A DNA stretch of 64,000 nucleotides from Aeromicrobium sp. 9AM (GCF_902506105.1 NZ_LR733304.1:1202334-1266333); one strand, 5' to 3'. Counted from the stretch's first letter, positions 15,103-24,087 are shown. Numbers and translations: made by a program. The notes: generated from the sequence alone by a model not told the origin.

Positions 15103-16314
15103 ATGACTGATCCCGTGCCGACTCTGCACTTCAACGATCCGACCGTCCTGGTCACCCTCACGGGGCCCGACCAGAGCGGCGTGACGACGCGGCTGTTCGC
15201 CGACCTCGAACCGTTCGGCGTCGAGGTCATCGACGTCGAGCAGCTCGTCGTACGAGGCCGCCTCATCCTGAGCGCCCTGCTGACCGTGCCCGATGACCGG
15301 TCTCACCTCGAGAGCACGGTGCACGACGTCGGCGCCACCTTCGGTCTCGAGGTCGCGGTCGAGTACGGCACCGGTGACAACCGGGCTCGCCGGGTCGGCC
15401 GGTCCCAGGTCGTGATCCTCGGCGCTCCCCTGCGGCCTGCTGCGATGGCGGCGCTGGCGCAGCGGATCAAGGACGACGGCGGAAACATCGACCGCATCGT
15501 CCGCATGGCGCGCTATCCGGTGACCGCGATCCGCATGGAGGTCTCCGGCGCCGATCCCGACCAGCTGCAGGCCGATCTCGCCGCCGTCGCGTTCGAGCAG
15601 GGTGTCGACGTCGCGGTGCAGGAGAACGGCATCCTGCGTCACGCCCAACGGCTCGTCGTGATGGACGTCGACTCGACGCTGATCCAGGGCGAGGTCATCG
15701 AGATGATCGCTGCCCATGCCGGCTGCGAGGCCGAGGTCGCCGCGGTCACCGAGTCCGCGATGCAAGGGGACCTGGACTTCTCCGAGTCGCTCATCTCGCG
15801 CGTCGCACTGCTCGAGGGTGTCGAGGAGTCGGCACTCGACGAGGTCTACGAGTCGCTGACGTACGCCCCGGGCGCTCGCACCATGATCCGTACGCTCAAG
15901 CGTCTCGGCTACCGGTTCGCGCTGGTCAGCGGCGGGTTCACCCACATCATCGAGAGGATCGCCGCTGAGCTCGACATCGACTACTTCGCGGCCAACCAGC
16001 TCGAGGTGGTCGACGGTCGCCTGACCGGCAAGATCGTCGGCGACATCGTCGACCGGGCCGGCAAGGCCGAGGCGCTGCGGCACTTCGCCGAGCAGGCGCG
16101 CATCTCGGTCAAGAACACCGTGGCGATCGGCGACGGCGCGAACGACCTCGACATGCTCGCAGCGGCCGGCCTCGGCATCGCGTTCAACGCCAAGCCCCTC
16201 GTACGCGACCAGGCACGGACGTCGGTCAACGTGCCCTATCTCGACGCGATCATCTACCTGCTGGGCATCACCCGCGAAGAGGTCGAGGCCGCGGATGAGG
16301 CAGACCGAGGCTAG
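15103..16314 (+). CDS. serB: Phosphoserine phosphatase SerB
   Basis: HAD-superfamily enzyme of 403 residues that converts O-phosphoserine to serine, the last step of serine synthesis. The N-terminal half carries two ACT-like regulatory domains (about residues 12-85 and 100-175, starting with VLVTLTGPDQSGVTTRL). The catalytic half begins with MDVDSTLIQGEVIE (the nucleophile and general acid of DxDST), then VSGGFTHIIE and GDGANDLDM for magnesium binding. The two-ACT design matches actinobacterial SerB2. The stop codon shares the four bases CTAG with the convergent arsR-type gene. Confidence 0.95.
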   Translation: MTDPVPTLHFNDPTVLVTLTGPDQSGVTTRLFADLEPFGVEVIDVEQLVVRGRLILSALLTVPDDRSHLESTVHDVGATFGLEVAVEYGTGDNRARRVGRSQVVILGAPLRPAAMAALAQRIKDDGGNIDRIVRMARYPVTAIRMEVSGADPDQLQADLAAVAFEQGVDVAVQENGILRHAQRLVVMDVDSTLIQGEVIEMIAAHAGCEAEVAAVTESAMQGDLDFSESLISRVALLEGVEESALDEVYESLTYAPGARTMIRTLKRLGYRFALVSGGFTHIIERIAAELDIDYFAANQLEVVDGRLTGKIVGDIVDRAGKAEALRHFAEQARISVKNTVAIGDGANDLDMLAAAGLGIAFNAKPLVRDQARTSVNVPYLDAIIYLLGITREEVEAADEADRG

Positions 16315-16619
16315 GCGCCGAGCACCGAGTCCAGCAGGCCGGGGAACCGGGCGTCGAGCTCGTCCTTGCGCAGGCTCACGAGCCGGCCACGTCCGTTCGG
16401 CACGTTGCGGACGATCCCGGCCTCGCGCAGCACCTTCATGAGGTGCGACTTGGTCGACTTGGGCAGATCAGGGTTGGTCGCCCCGCACGCCGCCATGTCG
16501 AGCGGTCCGGCCGCGACCTCACGGACGATCTCGAGCCGGGCCGGGTCGCTCAGGGCGAACAGGACGTCCGTCAGCGTCACGTCCGCGATCTCGGGGTGCT
16601 CCAGCTCATACGTTGCCAT
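16311..16619 (-). CDS. ArsR-family winged-helix transcriptional regulator
   Basis: DNA-binding protein of 102 residues. The sequence LTDVLFALSDPARLEIVREVAAG opens an ArsR-type winged helix, followed by PKSTKSHLMKVLREAGIVRNVPNGRGRLVSLR (recognition helix and wing). There is one Cys (AACGATN), so a multi-Cys metal site is unlikely. ATG 16619 is preceded exactly six bases upstream by TATTAT, indicating a leaderless mRNA, so the longer reading to 16700 is rejected. It diverges from an MFS exporter, with paired operators between them, and probably represses both. Confidence 0.88.
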   Translation of the reverse strand: MATYELEHPEIADVTLTDVLFALSDPARLEIVREVAAGPLDMAACGATNPDLPKSTKSHLMKVLREAGIVRNVPNGRGRLVSLRKDELDARFPGLLDSVLGA

Positions 16620-16639
16620 GGTTCGATAATACTTGAACA
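16620..16639. promoter_or_regulatory. Operator 1 (GGTTC-N10-GAACA) in the arsR/MFS intergenic region
   Basis: Inverted half-sites with a ten-base spacer. The arsR -10 TATTAT (minus strand, 16626-16631) lies inside the spacer, and the right half-site overlaps the MFS -35. Binding here would shut both promoters. Confidence 0.6.
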
Positions 16640-16661
16640 GTGGTGACATCGGGCGTACGGT
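16633..16661 (+). promoter_or_regulatory. MFS gene promoter TTGAAC-N17-TACGGT
   Basis: TTGAAC (16633-16638) and TACGGT (16656-16661) have ideal 17-base spacing. The predicted start near 16668 lies inside operator 2. Confidence 0.6.
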
Positions 16662-16664
16662 GAA

Positions 16665-16684
16665 GGTTCCAATCTTTTCGAACC
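16665..16684. promoter_or_regulatory. Operator 2 (GGTTC-N10-GAACC) at the MFS transcription start
   Basis: Same half-sites and same ten-base spacer as operator 1, exactly 45 bases away centre to centre (about four helical turns), so two dimers could sit on nearly the same DNA face. Confidence 0.6.
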
Positions 16685-16702
16685 AACCGCACCGAGGCAC
16701 AC

Positions 16703-17905
16703 ATGACCATCACACTGGATGCTCCCCGAGCCGTTCGCAAGCACACCACCGGGTTCGCGCTCGGCCTGTTCGCCTTCGTGGCGATGATGATCGGCGCCAG
16801 CGCGCCGTCGCCGTTCTACCCCGTGCTCCAGCAGGAGCTCGGCTTCTCGTCAGCGACCCTGACGGGCATCTTCGCGGTGTACGCGATTGCGCTCCTCGCG
16901 ACGCTGCTCGTCACGGGGTCGCTCTCCGACCACGCCGGTCGTCGCCCCGTCCTCTCCGCCGGCTTCGTGTTGCTCGCGGTCAGCATGGTCGTGTTCTGGC
17001 ATGCGGACTCGGTCGGGATGCTCTTCCTGGCCCGCGTCGTCCAAGGTGCCGCCAGCGGACTGTTGATGTCGTCGCTGAGCGCCGCTGTCGTCGATCTCGA
17101 GCCGGAGGACCGCCCCGGCGCCGCGGCGACGTTCAACAGCGTGAGCCCGCTTGCCGGCCTGGCCGTCGGCGCCCTGTTCGGCGGCATCGTGCTTGACCAC
17201 GCCTCGGCTCCACTGGTCGTCGTGTTCGGCACCCTGACGGCGGTCTACGCGGCGCTCGCCGCGGCCGTGTGGCTGCTCCCGGAGACCTCACCGCGCCATG
17301 AGGGCCTCGTGCACTCCCTGCGCCCGCGAGTGGGCATTCCGGTGGCCGCTCGCCCGGCATTCCTGCGCAGCACTCCCGCTCTGGTCGCAGGCTGGGCGAC
17401 GGGAGGCATCTATCTCTCCCTCGGCGCGCCGATCGTGGCGCGGGAGCTCGGCGGCACGGACCACGTCGAGCAGGCCCTGGTCGTCACAGTGCTCACCGGC
17501 GTCGGCGCGATCGCAAGCTACGTCGCGCGCCGCGAGTCCTCCCGATGGATCACGATCTTCGGCACGACGGCGCTCGCCGTCGGCACGGCGTTGACCCTCG
17601 TCGCCCTGGCGATGGGATCGTTCTGGGCGTTCGTCGCTGCAGCCGTCGTCGCCGGCGCAGGCTTCGGCACCGCGTTCCTCGGCATCATGCGATCGATCAC
17701 GCCTGTGGTCGGTCCGCACGAGCGCGGCGAGCTGTTCGCCGCGGTGTTCGTCGTCAGTTACCTGGCGTTCGGCATCCCTGCCGTGGCAGCCGGAATCGCC
17801 GCACCGCACATCGGCCTGGCCACCACGACGTACGTGTACGGCGGCCTGGTCGTCGTGCTGTCGGGCGCCGCAGCGGCGCTGCGGCGGTATGGCTCGACGG
17901 ACTAG
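16703..17905 (+). CDS. MFS transporter, drug/metabolite efflux type
   Basis: Membrane protein of 400 residues with about 12 hydrophobic segments. The loop between segments 2 and 3 carries the MFS motif A in the form GSLSDHAGRRPVL. Segment 4 shows ARVVQGAASGLLMSSLSAAVVDLEP. The overall shape matches proton-driven exporters of the DHA1 type. The divergent ArsR-type regulator and shared operators suggest substrate-inducible expression. The substrate cannot be deduced. Confidence 0.88.
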   Translation: MTITLDAPRAVRKHTTGFALGLFAFVAMMIGASAPSPFYPVLQQELGFSSATLTGIFAVYAIALLATLLVTGSLSDHAGRRPVLSAGFVLLAVSMVVFWHADSVGMLFLARVVQGAASGLLMSSLSAAVVDLEPEDRPGAAATFNSVSPLAGLAVGALFGGIVLDHASAPLVVVFGTLTAVYAALAAAVWLLPETSPRHEGLVHSLRPRVGIPVAARPAFLRSTPALVAGWATGGIYLSLGAPIVARELGGTDHVEQALVVTVLTGVGAIASYVARRESSRWITIFGTTALAVGTALTLVALAMGSFWAFVAAAVVAGAGFGTAFLGIMRSITPVVGPHERGELFAAVFVVSYLAFGIPAVAAGIAAPHIGLATTTYVYGGLVVVLSGAAAALRRYGSTD

Positions 17906-17929
17906 TCGAGTCGCGTCGTCGGCGTACGA

Positions 17930-17968
17930 GGTTTCGTCATCGGACGCCTTCGGCGTGATCGCTCAACC
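17930..17968. repeat. Intergenic repeat GGTTTCG...CTCAACC, copy 1
   Basis: Begins GGTTTCG, has an inner ACGCC-TTC-GGCGT hairpin and ends CTCAACC. It lies in the 83-base gap between the convergent MFS and dodecin genes. Related copies are at 20649-20689 and 23174-23212. This resembles a widespread actinobacterial intergenic palindrome. Confidence 0.65.
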
Positions 17969-17988
17969 TGAGTTCACGCTCGCTCGGC

Positions 17989-18204
17989 TCACTCATCGTC
18001 TTCGAGGCGGAAGCCGATCTTCATCGTCACCTGGTAGTGCGACACGGCCGCGTCGGTGATCTGTCCGCGGATGTCGGTGACCTCGAACCAGTCGAGGTGG
18101 CGCAGGGTCTGTGCGGCCCGCTTGATGCCGTTGTCCACGGCTTCGGTGACGCCGTCGGGAGAGGTGCCGACGATCTCGGTGACACGGTAGGTGCGATCAG
18201 TCAT
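17989..18204 (-). CDS. Dodecin (flavin-binding)
   Basis: Protein of 71 residues. It shows the dodecin pattern YRVTEIVGTSPDGVTEAVDNGIKRA, then LDWFEVTDIRGQI (the Trp stacks on the flavin) and YQVTMKIGFRLE. Dodecins form 12-subunit hollow spheres that store or buffer flavins. ATG 18204 is preceded by TACGCT-N6, so I reject the longer reading to 18333. Diverges from the DUF3099 gene. Confidence 0.92.
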   Translation of the reverse strand: MTDRTYRVTEIVGTSPDGVTEAVDNGIKRAAQTLRHLDWFEVTDIRGQITDAAVSHYQVTMKIGFRLEDDE

Positions 18205-18210
18205 GTGCCG

Positions 18211-18216
18211 AGCGTA
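18211..18216 (-). promoter_or_regulatory. -10 element TACGCT of the dodecin gene (leaderless)
   Basis: TACGCT on the minus strand is followed by exactly six bases and ATG 18204. Confidence 0.5.
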
Positions 18217-18234
18217 CGACCACCAGCCCTGCAC

Positions 18235-18252
18235 GTCCGAGGGGCCTCGGAC
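18235..18252. repeat. Palindrome GTCCGAGG-GG-CCTCGGAC
   Basis: Perfect eight-base arms around GG in the divergent dodecin/DUF3099 region, about 30 bases upstream of the DUF3099 -10 box. It may be an operator or a stable cruciform; no regulator is evident. Confidence 0.35.
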
Positions 18253-18280
18253 TCGATCCCACGCCCGGAGCTGTGCGACG

Positions 18281-18286
18281 TAGAGT
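18281..18286 (+). promoter_or_regulatory. -10 element TAGAGT of the DUF3099 gene (leaderless)
   Basis: TAGAGT, six bases, then GTG 18293. The GGAGG here is only one base from the GTG, too close to work as a ribosome binding site, which supports leaderless translation. Confidence 0.55.
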
Positions 18287-18292
18287 GGAGGT

Positions 18293-18628
18293 GTGCCCCC
18301 AGAACCGCGAAAGCAGCAGGTCTTCTCGATCACGAGCGCTGCCGAGTCGCAAAGCGCCGACCGGGGTCGGCGCGAGCGCCGTTACGCCATCTCCATGGGC
18401 ATCCGCACGCTCTGCTTCATCGGCGGCGTCATCGTCCTGACGACCGTTCCGTCGCCGTGGTCGCGGTTCGGCTGGGTCCTGTTCGTCGGAGCGGTCTTCC
18501 TGCCCTACACGTCGGTCGTGCTGGCCAATGCCGGCGTACGCAAGAAGGGCGCCGGGCCTTCGCCGTTCGGGCCGGAGACCAAGGGCCAGCTCGAACCACC
18601 CGCTGCACCCAAGCTCGACCGTGAGTGA
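18293..18628 (+). CDS. DUF3099 domain-containing membrane protein
   Basis: Protein of 111 residues with the DUF3099 core: RRRERRYAISMGIRTLCFIGGVIV, then PSPWSRFGWVLFVGAVFLPYTSVVLANAG. It has two predicted membrane segments (about residues 37-52 and 60-78) and a polar tail. The family is restricted to actinobacteria as far as I know and has no known function. The start GTG 18293 fits a leaderless mRNA. The end overlaps the next small gene by eight bases. Confidence 0.85.
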   Translation: MPPEPRKQQVFSITSAAESQSADRGRRERRYAISMGIRTLCFIGGVIVLTTVPSPWSRFGWVLFVGAVFLPYTSVVLANAGVRKKGAGPSPFGPETKGQLEPPAAPKLDRE

Positions 18629-18809
18629 CGCACTGATCTGCTCGGCCAAGGGGTGCACGGCCGAAGCGACGCATCAGCTGCTCTGGAACAACCCCAAGAT
18701 CCACACGCCCGACCGGCGCAAGACGTGGCTTGCGTGCGACGACCACGAGGAGTCGCTGCGATCCTTCCTGTCGGCCCGGGGCTTCTGGAAGGAAACGGTC
18801 CCGGTCTAG
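18621..18809 (+). CDS. Small putative metal-binding protein (C-x4-C ... C-x2-H)
   Basis: Protein of 62 residues starting at GTG 18621, overlapping the DUF3099 stop. It shows CSAKGC near the N-terminus, WNNPKIHTPDRRKTWLACDDH in the middle and FLSARGFWKETVPV at the end. Four residues (Cys, Cys, Cys, His) could hold a zinc ion. I recall close actinobacterial homologues sometimes labelled acetone carboxylase, which this small protein cannot be. The stop shares CTAG with convergent moaA. Function unknown. Confidence 0.75.
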   Translation: MSDALICSAKGCTAEATHQLLWNNPKIHTPDRRKTWLACDDHEESLRSFLSARGFWKETVPV

Positions 18810-19792
18810 CCGCCGATGGAGGACATCGGGCGGGCCGACTGCAGGAAGCTCGGGTCGTCAATGCCGTGACCGGGCAACTTGGTCATCATCGCGGCGGTCC
18901 AGCGGCGCGCGATCTCCTCGTCGGAAGAACCGGAGCGCAAGGCCGTACGCAGATCTGACTCCTCGCGGGCGAAGAGGCAGTTGAGGATCTGCCCGTCGGC
19001 GGTCAGGCGTACGCGGTTGCAGTCGCCGCAGAAGGGCCGGGTGACCGAGCCGATGATGCCGACCGTGTGCGGCCCGTCGTCGACGAGGAACTTCTCGGCC
19101 GGGGCCGATCCGCGCCCGTCGAGGCCGGTCAGCCGGAAGTGCTCACCGAGCAGCGTGAGGGTCTCGTCAGCGGTGACCATTGCCTCGCGGTTCCAGCCGT
19201 GCTGGGCGTCGAGCGGCATCTGCTCGATGAACCGCAGCTCGTAGTCGTGCTTCATGCACCACCGCAGCAGGTCGGGCGCCTCGGCGTCGTTGATGCCGCG
19301 CAGCAGGACGGCATTGACCTTGACGGGCGCCAGGCCTGCCTCACGCGCAGCGGCGAGGCCGTCGATGACGTCGTGCAGCCGGTTGCGGCGGGTGATCTGC
19401 TCGAACGTCGCCGGGTCGGTCGTGTCGAGACTGATGTTGACCCGGTCGAGCCCGGCCGCGGCCAACGCCTTGGCCGTGTGCTTGAGGCCGAGGCCGTTGG
19501 AGGTCATCGCGGTGCGTGGATTGGACGGCAGCGCCTTGGTGGCCGCGACGAGCTCGGGCAGGCTGCGGCGCAGCAGCGGCTCGCCGCCGGTGAAGCGCAC
19601 GTCGCGGATGCCCAGTATCTCGACGCCGATGCCGATCAGGCGCATCAGCTCGTCGTCGGTGAGCGTGTCCTCGCTCGGCATCCAGTCGAGGCCCTCGGCC
19701 GGCATGCAGTACTGACACCGGAGGTTGCAGCGATCGGTCAACGACACGCGCAGGTCGGTGGCGACCCGGCCGTGTGTGTCGATGAGCTGCAT
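18806..19792 (-). CDS. moaA: GTP 3',8-cyclase MoaA
   Basis: Radical-SAM enzyme of 328 residues for the first step of molybdenum cofactor synthesis. The N-terminal 4Fe-4S site is in DRCNLRCQYCMPAEGL (C-x3-C-x2-C). The C-terminal cluster site is FCGDCNRVRLTADGQILNCL. The protein ends in Gly-Gly, which MoaA needs for activity. I chose ATG 19792 (MQLIDTHG). TAGGAT lies seven bases upstream, and the alternative ATG at 19801 would fall inside this -10. The Suf system encoded nearby could supply its clusters. Other moa genes are not in the window. Confidence 0.95.
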   Translation of the reverse strand: MQLIDTHGRVATDLRVSLTDRCNLRCQYCMPAEGLDWMPSEDTLTDDELMRLIGIGVEILGIRDVRFTGGEPLLRRSLPELVAATKALPSNPRTAMTSNGLGLKHTAKALAAAGLDRVNISLDTTDPATFEQITRRNRLHDVIDGLAAAREAGLAPVKVNAVLLRGINDAEAPDLLRWCMKHDYELRFIEQMPLDAQHGWNREAMVTADETLTLLGEHFRLTGLDGRGSAPAEKFLVDDGPHTVGIIGSVTRPFCGDCNRVRLTADGQILNCLFAREESDLRTALRSGSSDEEIARRWTAAMMTKLPGHGIDDPSFLQSARPMSSIGG

Positions 19793-19799
19793 GGAGACC

Positions 19800-19805
19800 A
19801 TCCTA
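19800..19805 (-). promoter_or_regulatory. -10 element TAGGAT of moaA (leaderless)
   Basis: TAGGAT on the minus strand, seven bases, then ATG 19792. This decides the moaA start, because the upstream ATG overlaps the hexamer. Confidence 0.5.
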
Positions 19806-19850
19806 GGTGCGCGCGGCGAACCCGGCCGACCCACTCTTGACCTGCACAAC

Positions 19851-19856
19851 TACCGT
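19851..19856 (+). promoter_or_regulatory. -10 element TACCGT of the SURF1 gene (leaderless)
   Basis: TACCGT followed by exactly six bases and GTG 19863. No good -35 is visible. Confidence 0.45.
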
Positions 19857-19862
19857 CGTCTT

Positions 19863-20624
19863 GTGTACCGCTTCCTGCTGAGCGTGCGGTGGATCGGATT
19901 CGCGGTCTTCGTCATCGTCCTCGCCGCCGTATGCACCCGTCTGGGGTTCTGGCAGATCCATCGGCTCGAGCACCGGCTCGACCAGAACAAGATCATCACG
20001 ACGCACCTCAAGGCCCAGCCGGTCGACCTGGCGAAGGTGCTCAGCACCGGTGACACGGTCGATGACGAGAGCGAGTTCACCCGCGTACGCGCCACCGGCA
20101 CGTACGACGTCGAGCACCAGGTCACGGTCAAGTTCTCGACGCGGGACGGCGCCCCAGGCGTCGACGTCGTCACGCCGTTCGTGCTGTCGTCAGGCGAGGC
20201 CGTGCTGGTCGATCGCGGCTGGCAGGAGTCCGAGAACACCGTGGCCCGGCCGAACGTACCTGCTCCCCCGTCCGGCGAGGTCACGATCACCGGTTGGCTG
20301 CGGCAGAACAACGGCGCCACCGGCGACGCGATCCTCCCGATCAAGGGGCAGATCCGCGCAATCTCCAGCGTCGGCTTCGCCAAGTCGGTGCCGTACGACC
20401 TGCTGGGCGGCTACCTCAACCTGCGATCGGAGGACCCGGCTCCGGCCAAGAAGCTGGCGGCCGAGCCGGAGCCCGAGCGTGGCCAAGGCCCCCACTTCTT
20501 CTACGCGTTGCAGTGGTGGTTCTTCGCCCTGCTCGCGGTCGTCGGCTACTTCTGGTTCGCGAGGTCAGAGGCCAAGGAACGCCGCAACCCGACCCGCATC
20601 GACGGGTTTGCGAGGACCGAGTGA
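19863..20624 (+). CDS. SURF1 family cytochrome oxidase assembly protein
   Basis: Membrane protein of 253 residues. It has two transmembrane helices, one near the N-terminus (WIGFAVFVIVLAAVCTRLGFWQ, with the SURF1-typical LGFWQ) and one near the C-terminus (FFYALQWWFFALLAVVGYFWF, with YALQWW). A periplasmic domain lies between them, including LVDRGW. SURF1 proteins help insert heme A into cytochrome c oxidase; ctaA and ctaB for heme A synthesis are elsewhere in this window. GTG 19863 fits a leaderless mRNA, so the longer N-terminus is rejected. Confidence 0.9.
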   Translation: MYRFLLSVRWIGFAVFVIVLAAVCTRLGFWQIHRLEHRLDQNKIITTHLKAQPVDLAKVLSTGDTVDDESEFTRVRATGTYDVEHQVTVKFSTRDGAPGVDVVTPFVLSSGEAVLVDRGWQESENTVARPNVPAPPSGEVTITGWLRQNNGATGDAILPIKGQIRAISSVGFAKSVPYDLLGGYLNLRSEDPAPAKKLAAEPEPERGQGPHFFYALQWWFFALLAVVGYFWFARSEAKERRNPTRIDGFARTE

Positions 20625-20648
20625 GCGCAGCGAACGACCGCCCGAGCA

Positions 20649-20689
20649 GGTTGAGGTGCGAGCGAGCTCTGCGAGCGAGCCTCGAAACC
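20649..20689. repeat. Intergenic repeat GGTTGAG...CGAAACC, copy 2 (inverted)
   Basis: GGTTGAGG, then two direct GCGAGCGAGC copies and CTCGAAACC. This is the inverted form of the element at 17930-17968. It fills the gap between the SURF1 gene and the following gene. Confidence 0.65.
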
Positions 20690-20709
20690 CCGCAAGCCAT
20701 CCGGCGCGG

Positions 20710-21353
20710 ATGAGCCATCCCCTGGCCGACGTGATCGAGAACGCCGCCAGCGGCCGATTTCCCGCGGTCGACGGTGGCTGGCACCGGGTGGACCCGTGGA
20801 AGCCGGGAGTCGAGGCCGTGGTCGCCTTCACGGGGCACGCCGTCTTCGCGGTGCGCGCCGACACGACCGACGAGTCGCTGGCCGATCTGGGGGCGGACGG
20901 ATTCGGCGGAGCACACGACCCGCGGCTGCTCGCCGAGCTGGCCGGACCCGACGGCTGGATCGACAGCCTCGACGTGCTCCTGGTCCACCGAGGTCTCGGC
21001 TCGGCTACCACGACGTCGGCACTGGTGCCGCGACCCGACCTCGCGGCACATTCCCGTGTGGAGTTCGCGGCCAGCAACCGTGACGATGTGCGGGTGTTCG
21101 GGTTCGAGGATCCGCGCCGGTCGGCGGTCGCGGTGCTCGCCCGCGGTGTGGCGGGGTTGACGGAGATCAGCTTCGAGCTAGACCCCGATCATCGGGGCGG
21201 CGCGGGCACTGCGTTGGTGCAGGACGGCCTGAGGCTCATCCCCGAAGGAGAACTCGTCATCGCGGCCGCCGCGCCGGGCAATGCTGCAAGCTTGCGCGCA
21301 TTGCTCGCCGCGGGCTTCGTTCCCGTGGGCTCGCTCCAGCTCTTCCGGCGCGG

Positions 21354-21357
<4 letters not shown>
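20710..21357 (+). CDS. GNAT-like N-acetyltransferase domain protein
   Basis: Protein of 215 residues. The C-terminal third resembles a GNAT fold: ISFELDPDHRGGAGTALVQDGLRL matches motif A (R/Q-x-x-G-x-G/A, here RGGAG), then AAAAPGNAASLRALLAAGFVPVGS matches motif B. The N-terminal part is not recognised. The acceptor is unknown. The ATG 20710 follows the repeat in the 85-base gap after the SURF1 gene. The stop shares CTAG with the convergent ABC-F gene. Confidence 0.7.
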
Positions 21358-22952
<1,595 letters not shown>

Positions 22953-22985
22953 GGGAGAACTTTCAGATCAGGGTGTGCGAACAGG

Positions 22986-23003
22986 CCGGCGTACGTACGC
23001 CGG
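22986..23003. promoter_or_regulatory. Perfect palindrome CCGGCGTACGTACGCCGG upstream of the ABC-F gene
   Basis: Eighteen-base perfect palindrome, 34 bases before the ABC-F start codon. It could be an operator, or, if transcribed, a leader hairpin. ABC-F resistance genes are often controlled by leader attenuation, but no clear leader peptide is seen here. Confidence 0.4.
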
Positions 23004-23173
23004 TCTCATTCCCGCTGATGAAAGGTCACCGACCCAGTCTACGGGCTTCACGACGCCGATTCGGACCGTATGGCTGTGCGCTACGTCCCACTGGTGGACC
23101 AGCGTTCGCCAGGGAGGCCGCCCGCGGCCGACGCCTCGACACGACCTACCAGCGCTGGGGAGTACGCTCGCGA
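23004..23173. other. Non-coding stretch upstream of the ABC-F gene
   Basis: Part of the longest gene-free interval in the window (22953-23249). Apart from the palindrome at 22986-23003 and the repeats at 23174-23255, I see no open frame with a credible protein, no tRNA-like fold and no clear promoter. Confidence 0.4.
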
Positions 23174-23212
23174 GGTTTCGTCACCTGGCGGCTTCGCCGC
23201 GATCGCTCAACC
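23174..23212. repeat. Intergenic repeat GGTTTCG...CTCAACC, copy 3
   Basis: Same orientation and ends as copy 1 (17930-17968), with an inner GGCGGC-TTC-GCCGC hairpin in the place of the ACGCC hairpin. The ends are conserved and the stem has changed on both sides, a sign of structural constraint. Confidence 0.65.
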
Positions 23213-23213
23213 T

Positions 23214-23255
23214 GGTTGAGGCGCAATTCGCGCTGAGCGCGAATTGACCTCAACC
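23214..23255 (-). terminator. Terminator hairpin of the suf operon
   Basis: Arms GGTTGAGG...CAATTCGCGC and its complement pair over 18 positions, with a one-base bulge difference and a TGA loop. The distal arm covers the sufT stop codon (23250-23252), so the hairpin forms right at the end of translation. Confidence 0.7.
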
Positions 23256-23612
23256 AATGTTGAAGCCGAGGGCTCGCAGCATCTCGCGGCCGTCGTCGGT
23301 GATCTTGTCCGGGCCCCACGGCGGCATCCAGACCCATTCGATCCGGAAGTCGTTGACGATGCCGTCGAGGGCAGCGCGGGTCTGGTCCTCGATGACGTCG
23401 GTCAGCGGGCAGGCCGCCGAGGTGAGCGTCATCGAGAGCACCGTGTTGCTGTGCTCGTCGACGTCCGCGCCATAGACGAGGCCGAGGTCGACGACGTTGA
23501 TGCCGAGCTCGGGGTCGACGACGTCCTTCATGGCCTCGAGCACGTCTTCCTTGGTCGTCGCACCGGCAGGCGCGAGGTCGACGTCGGGCAGGTCGCTGTG
23601 GTCGGTGGTCAT
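23250..23612 (-). CDS. sufT: SufT/MIP18-family metal-sulfur cluster assembly protein
   Basis: Protein of 120 residues of the DUF59 (MIP18) family. Typical parts are VLEAMKDVVDPELGINVVDLGLVYGADVDE, then LTSAACPLTDVIEDQTRAAL with the conserved Cys, and WVWMPPWGPDKITDDGREMLRALGF. SufT helps mature Fe-S proteins downstream of the SufBCD scaffold. It is the last gene of the operon. Its ATG at 23612 overlaps the sufU stop (ATGA). Confidence 0.92.
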   Translation of the reverse strand: MTTDHSDLPDVDLAPAGATTKEDVLEAMKDVVDPELGINVVDLGLVYGADVDEHSNTVLSMTLTSAACPLTDVIEDQTRAALDGIVNDFRIEWVWMPPWGPDKITDDGREMLRALGFNIG

Positions 23613-24085
23613 TTCGGGTCTCCCGTGGTTGACGATGTGGTGACGAGGGCCTGCGAGACGGCGTCCTTCCAGGCCATCCAGCCCAGAAGCGCGCACTTGA
23701 TGCGGCCGGGGAACTGGGCGACGCCGGCGAACGCGATGCCGTCCTCGAGGATCTCCTCGTCGGGCTCGATCTTGCCCTTGCCGTGCATGAGGGTGTTGAA
23801 CTCGTCGAGGATCGCCATGCCCTCCTCGACGTTCTTGCCGACGATCAGGTCGTTGAGCACCGAGGTCGACGCCTGGCTGATCGAGCAGCCCTGAGCGGCA
23901 TACGAGACGTCCGAGACGGTGTTGCCGTCGAGGTGCACGCGCAGCGTGATCTCGTCTCCGCAGGACGGGTTGACGTGGTGCACCTCGGCCTCGAAGGGCT
24001 CGCGCAGTCCCGCGCCGTGGGGTCGCTTGTAGTGGTCCAGGATGATCTCCTGGTAGAGCGAGTCCACGTTCATCGCATCAGTCAT
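23609..24085 (-). CDS. sufU: SufU zinc-dependent sulfurtransferase/scaffold
   Basis: Protein of 158 residues of the IscU/NifU-like fold. The three Cys are in HHVNPSCGDEI, GCSISQAS and FPGRIKCALLGW, with the spacing of SufU, where they plus an Asp bind zinc and accept sulfur from SufS. It lies 2 bases downstream of sufS, its expected partner. The start ATG is 24085; ATG 24073 (MNVDSLYQ) is also possible. Confidence 0.93.
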   Translation of the reverse strand: MTDAMNVDSLYQEIILDHYKRPHGAGLREPFEAEVHHVNPSCGDEITLRVHLDGNTVSDVSYAAQGCSISQASTSVLNDLIVGKNVEEGMAILDEFNTLMHGKGKIEPDEEILEDGIAFAGVAQFPGRIKCALLGWMAWKDAVSQALVTTSSTTGDPK

Positions 24086-24087
24086 CG

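Noticed and set aside
20625..20709. Possible short coding segment between the SURF1 gene and the GNAT-like gene
   Set aside because: The sequence is the GAGCGAGC-rich intergenic repeat; no credible start or protein.
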